61,182 bases of DNA from an uncultured Phycisphaerae bacterium (GTDB taxonomy: Bacteria; Planctomycetota; Phycisphaerae; UBA1845; PWPN01), in contig CALLOB010000009.1 in assembly GCA_938005315.1 (NCBI GenBank), positions 1-61,182 of the forward strand, written 5' to 3'. Shown here one piece after another: positions 36,344 through 44,898 of this stretch (its first letter is position 1; each line of letters starts with the position of its first letter). The notes under the pieces were generated by a model that was not told the DNA's origin, ran no database searches, and was given only the letters and a program-made list of their open reading frames with translations. The translations under genes were made by a program, and so were the position numbers.

Positions 36344-36988
36344 TCATTCCTTGAGCAGGGACAGCTGGTCGGTGTCCATGTGGTCGAACTCCCGGCTGAT
36401 GTGGAAGATCGCGATCCCCATCACGAACACCGCCACGAACACGTCGAGCAGGATGCCCATTTCCACCAGCAGCGTCGCCTGCCGCGCAAGCCCGACGCCG
36501 AAGATGAAAATGCCGTTTTCCATCGCCAGATATCCCAGAACCTGGGTGACGGCCTTGCGCCGGCTGACGATCAGCAGCAGCCCGACCAGGATCGCGTGAA
36601 ACGCCGTGGGCACCAGCAGCCAGGGAATCGCCGGCTGGACACGCGGCAGGCGGCCGGTGATCCAGATGGCCAGCGGCAGGGCCAGCGTGCCGAGGATCAG
36701 CGACGGGGCGAACCCCACGAAAGGCTCCACTTCCTGCCGGATGCCGGCCTCGCGCACCGACCGCTGCAGCAGCCGGGGAAACAGCAGGCCCTTGATCGTC
36801 ACCGTGCCGATGATCAGCACCAGCAGGTGGGCCGACAGGCCTTCACGGTTCACCCCGGCGGTGACCAGCCCCAGCAGCATGCCCTGCAGGGCCATCACGC
36901 GAACGCACGTCCCCAGCGAACTCAGGCCGGTCAAGGCCAGGTTCGACAGGACCACCGCGATCAGGACCGGCTCGAGCCATGCGCTCAT
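36344..36988 (-). CDS. HyfE-like membrane subunit (NuoK-related)
   Basis: A 214-residue polytopic protein with six to seven hydrophobic segments. TIKGLLFPRLLQRSVREAGI and SRRKAVTQVLGYLAMENGIF match HyfE/HycC-associated subunits, including the conserved Glu in the MENGIF helix that corresponds to NuoK. It lies 4 nt after the HyfC-like gene and 4 nt before the HyfF-like gene. Length agrees with E. coli HyfE (about 216). It is expected to be part of the membrane arm that couples redox chemistry to ion movement. Confidence 0.88.
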   Translation of the reverse strand: MSAWLEPVLIAVVLSNLALTGLSSLGTCVRVMALQGMLLGLVTAGVNREGLSAHLLVLIIGTVTIKGLLFPRLLQRSVREAGIRQEVEPFVGFAPSLILGTLALPLAIWITGRLPRVQPAIPWLLVPTAFHAILVGLLLIVSRRKAVTQVLGYLAMENGIFIFGVGLARQATLLVEMGILLDVFVAVFVMGIAIFHISREFDHMDTDQLSLLKE

Positions 36989-36992
36989 GTCT

Positions 36993-37523
36993 TCACCTCG
37001 CCGTCAGCACCAGGGCGACGATCGCCATCGCGCCGCCGCCGACCAGAAGGTGGGGAACCCGCAGCAGCCGCAGCCGGGCCATCGTGGACTCGATGACGCC
37101 CACGGCGACCGCCAGCCCGAGCATGCCCAGCAGGCATGTGCCCAGATCAAGCATCGCCGACCCCGTCCGCACCGGCACGCAGAGCCCCACCAGCAGGGCC
37201 CCCAGAACCCAGAGCTTCAATGCCGCGGCATACTGGATGAAGGCCAGATCCGGACCGCCGTAATCGAGAACCATGACCTCGTGGATCATGGTCAGCTCCA
37301 GGTGAGTGTTGGGATCGTCCACGGGAATGCGTGCGTTCTCCACCAGGAACACGACCAGCAGAGCGGCCGACACCATGCCCAAAGCGGGACCGGACTGGAT
37401 CCAGGCGGCGGCGGTCACGGCCGGGTAGATGCCTGAGAGGGACAGGCTACCGGTCCCCCGCGCCAGAGCCGTCACGGCCAGCAGCAGGGCCAGCAGCGGC
37501 GGGCACAGACCGGCAAGTGTCAT
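36993..37523 (-). CDS. HyfC/NuoH-like membrane subunit, N-terminally truncated
   Basis: A 176-residue protein, whereas HyfC/HycD/NuoH subunits are about 310-330 residues. The C-terminal half is well conserved: ENARIPVDDPNTHLELTMIH followed by EVMVLDYGGPDLA, the acidic loop that contacts the quinone-site region. The usual first helices and the basic loop with the ARLQ-R-GP motif are absent. The ATG at 37523 lies 3 nt after the previous gene and is followed by LAGLCPPLLALLLAVTALAR, which may be a junction of the original N-terminus with an internal part. The complex would probably not assemble normally with this form. An assembly deletion of about 400 bp could also explain it. Confidence 0.75.
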   Translation of the reverse strand: MTLAGLCPPLLALLLAVTALARGTGSLSLSGIYPAVTAAAWIQSGPALGMVSAALLVVFLVENARIPVDDPNTHLELTMIHEVMVLDYGGPDLAFIQYAAALKLWVLGALLVGLCVPVRTGSAMLDLGTCLLGMLGLAVAVGVIESTMARLRLLRVPHLLVGGGAMAIVALVLTAR

Positions 37524-37526
37524 GGT

Positions 37527-39519
37527 CTAGTCCAGCTTCCAGAGCAGGAGAACCAGCAGCGTGGCCGCGATGTAAAGCACGTAGATCTGCACCCGGCCGT
37601 GCTGCAGCCAGCGCAGCCCGGCCAGCTGCCGGCCGATAAACCGGAACGCGGGCGCGTAGAGTTTTTCGCGACATACGTCGTCGGTGTGCGTCGTCAGCGA
37701 GGCCGAAGTCGGAAAACAGCCGGTCGGAGGTTTCAGATCCGCGCGCGTGCCCAGAAGCTGCCGAAAGAACCCGGTCAGGGGCTGGGTGAACGAGGAGGCG
37801 GTGTATTGCATCCGCGGCGTCGGGCGGATGTATCCGCAATCCCAGGTGACCGTGCTTGCGGCGGTTCGGCCGGTCGGCAGCCGGAGGCGGAGAATCATCA
37901 GCCCCCCGCGAGCACAGACAGGAAGACGCCGGCCGCGACCACCGCCGCGAGCACCCCGCTCGCTTTGGCCGTGGCCGCGCGCACCGTCTCGGCTGCAAGG
38001 CCGCTGGCCTCGGCGATCGCGGGAGCCACGGGGCGCAGAACCATCGGACCCGACAACCCGATGACGATGCAGGCGCGGGCCAGGGCCAGCATCGGCACCC
38101 GCATCAGCCGCCCGCACTCATGGCTTCCGGCGGCCTCCGGCGACCTCGGTTCCCCGACAAAGGCGATGCCGAAGGCCTTGGCGAAACAGGCCATCGCCAG
38201 CCCGCCGATCAGTGCCAGGCCCGCCGCCACGCTGACCGGCAACAACAGATGTACGCCGCAAGCCTGGTGCACGCCCTCCAGGGCCCCAAGGTAAATCAGC
38301 AGTTCCCCGAGGAAGCCGTTCAGCGGGGGCAGGCCGCAGATGGCGATCGCGCCCACGAGAAAGGTCCAGCCCGTCCAGGGCATCGACTTCAGCAGGCCGC
38401 CCAGGCGGTCGATGTTGCGGCTCCCGGTGCCGTGCAACACCGCACCGGCTCCCAGAAAAAGAAGGCCCTTGAAGCAGGCGTGGTTCAATACGTGCAACAG
38501 GCCTCCCCCGAAGCCCAGCACCGCCATCGGGGCCGACTCCCGGCTCAGCCCGAGCATGCCGACACCCAGACCCAGGGCGATGATTCCGATGTTCTCGACG
38601 CTGGAGTAGGCCAGAAGCCGCTTGAGATCGTGCTGGGCGAGCGCAAACAGAATCCCCAGCACCCCGGAGACCAGTCCGATACCGATCAGGAGCCAGCCCC
38701 ACCACGCCGGCGGCGGTCCCAGAAACGTCAGCGTGCGCATCAGCCCGTAGATCCCGGTCTTGATCATCACGCCGGACATGAGCGCCGACACGTGGCTCGG
38801 CGCGGCCGGGTGGGCCTCGGGCAGCCAGACGTGCAAGGGCATGAAGCCGGCCTTGGTCCCGAACCCGATGACGGCCAGCAGGAAGATCGCACCCGCACCG
38901 GCCGACGCGCCCCCCGCGGCGTCGCCGAAACCGGCGAAGTCCGTCGAACCGCAGGCCCTGCCCAGGAGCACGAACATCGCCAGCAGAAAGGTCGTTCCCA
39001 GGTGGGTGGCCACCAGGTACGTCCAGCCCGCCCGGCTCACCTGCTCATGCTCGTGCTCAAAGGTGACCAGAAAGAATGATGCCAGGGACATGACCTCCCA
39101 GGCCACCAGGAACAGGACCGCGTCCCGGGCGATCAGGACCACCGCCATGCCCCCGACCAGTAGGTTGTAGAAGAACCAGACCGGCCCCGGCGACTTGTGA
39201 CCGCTGCAGGCCCGCAGGTACGGGATACCGTAGATCGCTCCCACGGCGCTCAGCGACAGGATGGCCAGAAGAAAAAAGCGGAAAGCGCATCCAGCCCCAC
39301 CGTGAACCGGCCGATGGGCACCGACCAAGGCAGCCTGAGAACCTCAACCGGCGAACCCAGCAGCACCCCGACACACGGGACCAGGCCCAGGCCGCAGCCG
39401 ATCACCGCCGCACCGGCCGCAAGGCCGCCGGCCCATGCCGGCCGGCGACTGAACGCCAGGGCCGCCGATCCGCCTGCGACCATCAGACATACACCCGCCA
39501 GCAGTGTCGAGAGATTCAT
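37527..39519 (-). pseudogene. HyfB/NuoL-like antiporter subunit, broken by two frame changes
   Basis: Three collinear pieces together match HyfB (about 664 codons; family about 670). Piece 1 starts at ATG 39519 and runs to a T6 run (39272-39277), after which it stops at 39250. Piece 2 continues in the -1 frame (SLSAVGAIYGIPYLRACSGH, LPEAHPAAPSHVSALMSGV, LAYSSVENIGIIALG) to a stop at 37898. Piece 3, -1 again at a G6 run (37902-37907), encodes the C-terminal domain with TWDCGYIRPTPRMQYTASSF and LRWLQHGRVQIYVLYIAATL, ending at 37527. The piece 2/3 boundary is also a TGATG overlap, so piece 3 could be translated by coupling. The PTS-like gene upstream ends TGATG with this start. Confidence 0.75.
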
Positions 39520-40232
39520 CAGGAGTTACCCACTGCGGCCGACGCCGGGTCGGCTGCGCCGGGCAGGCCGGCTTCGATCCGCTCCACCTCGGCCAGGATC
39601 GCATCCCGTGAATCCTGCTGCTTGAGGATCCGCTTGAAGGAGGGTTCTCGAAGGGCGAAAGACAGCAGCGACAGCATTCGCAGGTGCGAACGCACCGTCG
39701 GGCTGATGAGCGTGAACAGAGTGTGCACGGGCTGACCGTCCATGGCCCCGAAGTCGATCGGGTGTTCCAGAAAGCACAACGTGACCGTGGGCTGGGTCAC
39801 CTGCAGGACCACGGGGTTGCGTACGTGCGGAATGGCGATCCCGTCGCCGATCCCCGTCGAGCCCAGCGACTCGCGGGCCAGCAGCACCTGGTACAGAAAA
39901 TCGCGGTCCACGTCGTCAGGAACCCGCAACACCTCCACGACCGACCGCAACGCCGCAGCCTTGTCCCGGCCGTCGATGCGGTAGAAGATGCCCCCGGCCC
40001 GCAGAGCCTGCGAAAGCCTGCAAGGCTCTCCGACGGCGGTCTCCGGTTCGGCGAACAATTCAGCCGAGACGTTCAGCCGCCTCGACGTGGCCCATTCCAG
40101 CAGCTCGGTCCGGTTGAATTTGAACTGGTCACCGATCCGGTAGACCGGCAGCGTTCCCTGGTCGATCCAGCGGTATATCGTCCGCTCGGAGACATTCAGG
40201 AGCTTGGCGACATCTCGGACATTCAGGTTCAT
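39519..40232 (-). CDS. DNA-binding PTS EIIA-like regulator (HTH + EIIA-Fru domain)
   Basis: 237 residues from the ATG at 40232. Residues 1-50 are an excisionase/MerR-like HTH (NVRDVAKLLNVSERTIYRWI and QFKFNRTELLEWA). Residues about 75-225 form a fructose-type EIIA domain with the phosphorylation site GIGDGIAIPHVRNP (His 136). No EIIB or EIIC parts are present. The stop codon overlaps the HyfB-like ATG (TGATG), so it is translationally coupled to the Ehr operon and probably controls it or senses phosphotransfer state. A clear promoter lies 62 nt upstream (40301-40329). Related HTH-EIIA proteins are known in planctomycetes and other phyla; their ligands are unknown. Confidence 0.88.
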   Translation of the reverse strand: MNLNVRDVAKLLNVSERTIYRWIDQGTLPVYRIGDQFKFNRTELLEWATSRRLNVSAELFAEPETAVGEPCRLSQALRAGGIFYRIDGRDKAAALRSVVEVLRVPDDVDRDFLYQVLLARESLGSTGIGDGIAIPHVRNPVVLQVTQPTVTLCFLEHPIDFGAMDGQPVHTLFTLISPTVRSHLRMLSLLSFALREPSFKRILKQQDSRDAILAEVERIEAGLPGAADPASAAVGNS

Positions 40233-40294
40233 ATCTTCACGCCATCTGCCATATTTCAAGCAGAAGTGACCTGAGACCATTTTGAATGTATTGC

Positions 40295-40323
40295 TTGTAC
40301 ACCATAGCCGAATGTGGTACAAT
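40295..40323 (+). promoter_or_regulatory. Opposing plus-strand promoter with inverted repeat
   Basis: TTGTAC (40295-40300) and TACAAT (40318-40323, five of six) are 17 nt apart and read toward the plus-strand EIIA gene. TTGTAC and GTACAA (40317-40322) also form a 6-bp inverted repeat around the site, a possible operator. The -10 of each promoter lies beside the -35 of the other, so the two polymerases would exclude each other. The -35 is weak. The remaining 40233-40635 gap shows nothing else. Confidence 0.5.
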
Positions 40324-40329
40324 TGTCAA
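40301..40329 (-). promoter_or_regulatory. Promoter of the HTH-EIIA/Ehr operon
   Basis: On the minus strand a perfect TTGACA (40324-40329) and TATGGT (40301-40306, four of six) are 17 nt apart. The start point would be near 40294, leaving a leader of about 62 nt. It lies in an AT-rich island in an otherwise GC-rich genome and overlaps a plus-strand promoter. Confidence 0.65.
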
Positions 40330-40635
40330 TAGCTGTCGCGAGATGTCGCAATGGCCCTCCGGAGACCCGCACTCCTCGCCCTCCGGACACCCGGCCGGCA
40401 GTGCGGCACGGGCACCGTGCCGTTTCCGCCCGGTCTGGACCTGACGGGGCCAACAGCCGGCCCGCTGAGGGGGGCAAGCAGACCGGATGGCAAACGTCCC
40501 CGGCCGACAACGAAGTCGCCCCGGCGATGCCCCGCCGCTATGACCCTCGGTCGGGCTTCCGCCGATGTTTCCAGCCTGCCGGAGGGTCACGGAGCGGGTG
40601 AGGATCGTGATGCCTCCCAGAAAGGGTTGATGATC

Positions 40636-41121
40636 ATGAAGATGACTGATCTGGTGCTGCCCGAGGCGCTGATTCCCGAACTGGCGGCAACAAGCCGTAA
40701 CGGCGTCATTCGCGAACTTGTCGAACGGCTGATCGCCTGCGCCGGTCTGGACGAATCGAGTTGCGACAGGATCGCCCGGGCGGTGATCCAGCGGGAACAG
40801 CAGGGCACCACGGCATTCGGCAAGGGCGTGGCCCTTCCCCATGCCAGGCACCCGGGGGTCCGGCGTCCCCTCGCCGCCATCGGACGCTCGCCGGAGGGGA
40901 TCGACTTTTCAGCCCTGGACCACGAGCCGGTTCAGGTGGTGATTCTCCTGCTCAGTCCGCCGGATCGACCGGATGAGCACCTTGCGGCCATGCAGCGGCT
41001 CTACAAGTTCGTCCAGGCCGGCAACACGCGCCGGTTTCTCTGCTCCTCCCAAACCCGTGAGGCCATGTGGGATCTGGTCGTGGAGGCCGATGAGGTTCCC
41101 AAGGAATCCGGCAGCCGGTGA
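40636..41121 (+). CDS. PTS EIIA-Fru-like protein
   Basis: 161 residues from the ATG at 40636, chosen because AGAAAGGG lies about 9 nt upstream; another ATG at 40630 is in frame. It is a single EIIA domain with TTAFGKGVALPHARHPGV (phosphorylatable His 69) and a C-terminal MQRLYKFVQAG helix. There is no transporter domain, so a regulatory role (like PtsN or other stand-alone EIIA proteins) is likely. It diverges from the HTH-EIIA/Ehr operon and shares its promoter region, so the two EIIA proteins may act in one phosphorelay; that is inference. Confidence 0.88.
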   Translation: MKMTDLVLPEALIPELAATSRNGVIRELVERLIACAGLDESSCDRIARAVIQREQQGTTAFGKGVALPHARHPGVRRPLAAIGRSPEGIDFSALDHEPVQVVILLLSPPDRPDEHLAAMQRLYKFVQAGNTRRFLCSSQTREAMWDLVVEADEVPKESGSR

Positions 41122-41303
41122 TGGCGTTCACGGCCGTCCACTGCCGGGCGGTGGTCCGCCGGAACGCCGCTGCGCCTCGCCGGTCACGTGAATCCCGCCG
41201 CCAGGCGCCGGCGGCCCGCAGGGTCTGTTTCTGCCGCTTGCCTTGCGGCCGGATGACAGCCTGAGCGGCCCCCATGCCCCTCCGGGCCGGGCAGGGCGGT
41301 CTT

Positions 41304-42440
41304 TCAGGCCGGGATCATGCGCTTGTCGCGGAAGAAGGTCATGGCCTCTTCGACGTCACGGAAGATCCGCGTGGCCGTGGCGGTCACGAAGGGCGACGGT
41401 TCGGCCCGGGGTTTCCAGATGACGTAGACCTCGCGCGTCATCTCGTAGGCGTGCTGCAACTCGCGCTCCACGCCGCTGGACAGCCCCGGCTTGCCGCCGG
41501 GAAGCTCCGGGATGAAACTCACGATCATGTCCGACTGATCGATCAGCTTGAAGTCGCGGGCGTAGATCTGGCCGTCGATGTCGCCGGCCAGGCTGCCGAC
41601 CTCGGCGACCGTGAAGGTGACCGGCCGGTCGCCGACCGTCACCGTGAACTGGCTTTCCCCGCGCCGGGTGGCGGCCGCGGCCTCGATCAGCAGCCGCTTC
41701 TCGTCCACGTCGCCGGGGTCGAAGGTGACGAAATGCTCGGCCAGGGCGGCGCGGAACGCGTCGATCTCCGCTTGGACGTCCGGCAGGTCCATCACGTGGG
41801 TCATCGGGAAGGAGGGGTACACCTTGCGCCGATGGGGCTCGAACATCAGCCGGTACACGCTCATCGCGGTTTCGCAGGCGGCGCCGCGCGAGATCACGTA
41901 GTGGCAGCCGTGTCCGCGCACCACCCGGGCGAGCACCTCGGTGGCCAGCATCTCCTCCTCCCGCCAGACCAGCACGTCCTTGAGGCTGTGGCAGACGTCA
42001 TGCTCGCGGGCGAGGCGGTCATGAACGACGTCGGCGTTGTCCACCACGGTGATGTACAGGTCGGCGTCCAGAGCGGTCATCTGGTCGTGGTCGAAGGCGG
42101 GGAAAAGCCCGTGCTTCCAGCGGAACGTCGCGTGCGTGTTGACCAGCAGGTTCTCGCTGGTCTCGGCGAGCCGCAGGACGTCCTTGAAGACGCTGCGTCG
42201 CAGGGCCTCCAGGCGGCTTCGCGGCAGGTCCAGGATCCGCCCCGGAGCGACGTCCGGGGCCTCCGCGTACATCATGTCGCCGATGTGGGCGACGGCCACC
42301 TCCCGGCCGTGCCGGCGGGCGAGCTCCGCGACCCGTTCCACGAAGCTTTTCTTGTCCACTCCGACCTGCCCGGTGAACACGACGCGAACGCCGCTGTGGG
42401 GCGGACGGTCAAACAGCGTCGGAGGCGCCTGTCGCGGCAT
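41304..42440 (-). CDS. P-loop protein with C-terminal deoxyribosyltransferase-like region
   Basis: A 378-residue protein. The N-terminal domain (about residues 17-200) has a P-loop-like VVFTGQVGVDKKSFVERV in which Asp stands where the second Gly of Walker A normally is, followed by AVAHIGDMMYAEA, LLVNTHATFRW and LYITVVDNADVV, the pattern of kinase-type nucleotide-binding folds. The C-terminal part (about 260-370: DGQIYARDFKLIDQSDMIVS, VERELQHAYEMTREVYVIW) resembles nucleoside 2-deoxyribosyltransferase-like Rossmann folds. The gene stands alone on the minus strand. No function is assigned. The Asp in the P-loop may change nucleotide binding. Confidence 0.6.
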   Translation of the reverse strand: MPRQAPPTLFDRPPHSGVRVVFTGQVGVDKKSFVERVAELARRHGREVAVAHIGDMMYAEAPDVAPGRILDLPRSRLEALRRSVFKDVLRLAETSENLLVNTHATFRWKHGLFPAFDHDQMTALDADLYITVVDNADVVHDRLAREHDVCHSLKDVLVWREEEMLATEVLARVVRGHGCHYVISRGAACETAMSVYRLMFEPHRRKVYPSFPMTHVMDLPDVQAEIDAFRAALAEHFVTFDPGDVDEKRLLIEAAAATRRGESQFTVTVGDRPVTFTVAEVGSLAGDIDGQIYARDFKLIDQSDMIVSFIPELPGGKPGLSSGVERELQHAYEMTREVYVIWKPRAEPSPFVTATATRIFRDVEEAMTFFRDKRMIPA

Positions 42441-42658
42441 GCTCGAGCCTCAATGATCGGCTTCCGCCGTGCGGTTCGGCAGGCGGCGCCGGTCATCATG
42501 CTAGCGTCTGAACGACCGGAAGCAATGTCGGCCCGCCGTGGTTGACGAAGCGTGCCCGGGCCGGTATAGACCACGCTTTCAGCAAGCTGGGCGGGGAAAC
42601 GGCCGTGCCGGGGATGCCGCCGGGCCGGGTGTGATGCGGGCCCGCGGCGGGCGTCTGC

Positions 42659-43318
42659 ATGAACTATCTCAACACTATTGCCGAATACGAAGGGGCGGTC
42701 ATCGACGTGATGCCCCGCTACTGGGCGGCCCACCAGGAGGCGGCGCGGGCCGCAGGGTTCGAGGGCCCGCCGCACGAGGAATTCGTGCGCCTCTGCCGCC
42801 AGGGGGCCGCCCCGGGCCAGATGATTCCCCATGCCAAGGCACATCATATTCAGGAGTACAAGCGCGTCTGGGCCGAGCGCGTGGACGCCTCCGACCTGAT
42901 GGCCCTGGACGTGGCCGTCGAGGGTGCGGCCGCCAACTACCGCATCCTCAAGAGCATGGGCAACTGCCACCTGGCCACCTATTGCCGCAACCGCGACGGC
43001 ATCAACGCCACGCTCGACCGGCTCAACCTCTGGATGCACTTCGACCGCAAGACGGTCCTGCCCGAGGAGCCTCGCCGACGGGTGGACGCGCTCCGCGAGA
43101 TGGCCGGATCGCACGTCACGCTGGCCATCGCCGGCACCGTCCCCTTCGCCTACGCGGCCAGCGAGGCCGGCTGCCGTGTCGTCGCCCTGAACCGGGGCCC
43201 GGCCTTCCCCAGGCGGCTCCGGCAGGTAGGGGTGGACGTCTTCTTCGAATCACTCGACGAGCTCACCGAGGCCCTCTCCAGGGGACGCGAGGACCTTCGT
43301 CGCATCGGAATCTGCTGA
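42659..43318 (+). CDS. HAD-superfamily-like protein lacking catalytic aspartates
   Basis: A 219-residue protein. Its overall pattern matches HAD phosphohydrolases: an N-terminal beta-strand and loop, a helical cap, a motif II-like NCHLATYCRNRDGI, a motif III-like Arg/Lys-rich region, and a final HAD Rossmann end (IAGTVPFAYAASEAGCRVVA). However, the motif I DxDGT reads EYEGAV (residues 9-14) and motif IV GD reads GT, so the nucleophile and Mg-binding acids appear missing. The start at 42659 lacks a good ribosome site. It probably represents a pseudoenzyme or a very divergent member. The neighbours do not indicate a pathway. Confidence 0.55.
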   Translation: MNYLNTIAEYEGAVIDVMPRYWAAHQEAARAAGFEGPPHEEFVRLCRQGAAPGQMIPHAKAHHIQEYKRVWAERVDASDLMALDVAVEGAAANYRILKSMGNCHLATYCRNRDGINATLDRLNLWMHFDRKTVLPEEPRRRVDALREMAGSHVTLAIAGTVPFAYAASEAGCRVVALNRGPAFPRRLRQVGVDVFFESLDELTEALSRGREDLRRIGIC

Positions 43319-43693
43319 ATGTACCCGTCCTGCGTGCTGCTCGCGATCCCGGTAGGCAGCCCGTCGTTTGCCCGCGTTGCGGGCAGTCCCATCATGCACG
43401 AAGACCGCCAATTCCCCGTTTTCCGGGGGAAAAAGCACGTTCAAAATGCTGATGGCGCGTTGCGACACGCGAATTGCCCGCATCGGCTCCCATGCCCCGC
43501 ATGCGGCATCGCGGGCATCGCCCGGAAGTCTGCCGGGGCACCCGTGAGGACCGGATGAGGGTGCGTTTTCGCGCAGGAGTTCCGTTCGGTCCGACTCTGT
43601 GCCCCGACCGACACTGAAGCACGTTCTTCCTGCATCCCTTGCCGGCAGGTTCTCGGCCCGGACGCTACCCGAACGCGCCTCCCCCGCGTCGCG
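43319..43693. other. Intergenic region before the Amt remnant
   Basis: About 375 bp. I searched the frames for the missing N-terminal part of the ammonium transporter that follows and found none. No RNA gene or clear promoter was seen. Confidence 0.4.
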
Positions 43694-44420
43694 TTGTCAA
43701 CGGAGACGCTCACATGCATCAGACCGGAAAATCCTCCGTCCACCTCGTTCACAGCCGCCCGCCGTGGAGGCAGCGTGATCTGCTACACCGCGGTGTCGCT
43801 CAAGCCGCGCCTGGGGTATGACGACGCCCTGGACGTGGTCGGCGTGCACTTCGTGGGGGGGGACCATCGGCGCCCTGCTCACCGGGATCTTCGCCACCCG
43901 GCTGGTCAACCCGGCGATCGCCCTGGAGGGGGGTACCGCCCTGATGCTCCGCCAGGTGGCCGCCATCCTGGCCACGTACGCCTTCTGCGGAGTGGGCACC
44001 TACGTCCTGCTGGTCGTGGTCAACGCCATCACCACCCTGCGCGCCCGGCAGGACGAGGAGATCGTGGGCATGGACCTCTCGCAGCACACCGAACGCGCCT
44101 ACCTGCTGGGCGGCGGCGAGACGGTGGTCAGCATGCGCGAGCCGCGACTGGCCACGGCCCCGCCTCCGGTCACCGGCGGCCGCTTCACCGTCACCCTCTC
44201 GGGCATCGACGTCGGCGCGATGACCGAACACTGGCGGCAGCTTTGCCAGGAGAGCAACGGCACGCCCTCGGCGGAGTTCAAGAACGTGTATGCCCGCGTC
44301 TCGACCATCCGCGGATCCAGCTTCCGGTTCCGGGGGGGCGACCGGGAGCTGGTCCGGCGGAGCCTCGAGCAGCTTTTCAAGCCCGTCACTGCCGGCGTGA
44401 AGGCGACCATCGAGGATTGA
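43694..44420 (+). pseudogene. 5'-truncated, frameshifted ammonium transporter (Amt) remnant
   Basis: Homology to Amt begins near 43770 with SVICYTAVSLKPRLGYDDAL and VVGVHFVGG, corresponding to the late transmembrane helices. About 280 N-terminal residues, including the Phe gate and the first twin-His, are absent upstream. At 43855-43862 a run of eight G breaks the frame; with seven it would read on into TIGALLTGIFATRLVNPAI, GTYVLLVVVNAITTLR and EEIVGMDLSQHTERAY in the second frame, which ends at 44420. About 75 extra residues follow the usual Amt end. The adjacent PII gene is intact, the normal partner order amt-glnB. The remnant cannot form a channel. Confidence 0.75.
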
Positions 44421-44544
44421 TCGGCGGCGCCCCGCCCGCCCGGCCTGCCGGCAGGCGGCGGCGTTCGACACCCGGGCAAACCAGGTCCGGCCGGCGGCCG
44501 GATGCATCGGCCCTGATCCGGGCGAGACCCGGCGGAGGAAAACC

Positions 44545-44898
44545 ATGAAGATGATTGTCGCGGTGATCCGGCCGGAGAAGCTCGAGGAGGTGCAGCGGGC
44601 CCTGGCCGAGGTCGATGTCTACCTCATGACCGTCAGCGAAGTGCGCGGCTGCGGCCGCCAGAAGGGCTTTGCCGAGGTCTACCGGGCCCAGGAGAACGTC
44701 ATCCGCCTGGTTCCCAAGCTCAAACTGGAAATCGCGGTCAACGAGGCCTTCCTCGAGCCTGCGGTCGAGGCCATTACTCGCGCCGCCCGCACCGGCGAAA
44801 CCGGCATGACCGGCGACGGCAAGATCTTCGTCATGGAGATGGCCGACTGCATCCAGATCCGCACCGGCGAGACCGGCCCGGCAGCCATCGGCCCTTGA
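44545..44898 (+). CDS. glnB: Nitrogen regulatory protein PII (GlnB/GlnK family)
   Basis: A 117-residue PII trimer-type protein; GGAGGAAAACC precedes the ATG at 44545. MKMIVAVIRPEKLEEVQRAL, then a T-loop base with VRGCGRQKG, and the C-loop TGDGKIFVMEMADCIQIRTG match the family and its nucleotide-binding residues. The uridylylation site Tyr 51 of enterobacterial PII is Asn here (YRAQEN), so this protein cannot be uridylylated there. It lies 124 nt after the Amt remnant, in the order usual for amt-glnK operons, and may now work without that transporter. Confidence 0.93.
   Translation: MKMIVAVIRPEKLEEVQRALAEVDVYLMTVSEVRGCGRQKGFAEVYRAQENVIRLVPKLKLEIAVNEAFLEPAVEAITRAARTGETGMTGDGKIFVMEMADCIQIRTGETGPAAIGP

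Noticed and set aside
32556-39519. Functional [NiFe] hydrogenase or formate hydrogenlyase
   Set aside because: The large subunit has none of the four cysteines that ligate nickel, and no hydrogenase maturation genes are present.
39250-39519. Separate short gene at the start of the HyfB region
   Set aside because: Its sequence is the N-terminus of the HyfB-like subunit and continues in the next frame after the T6 run.
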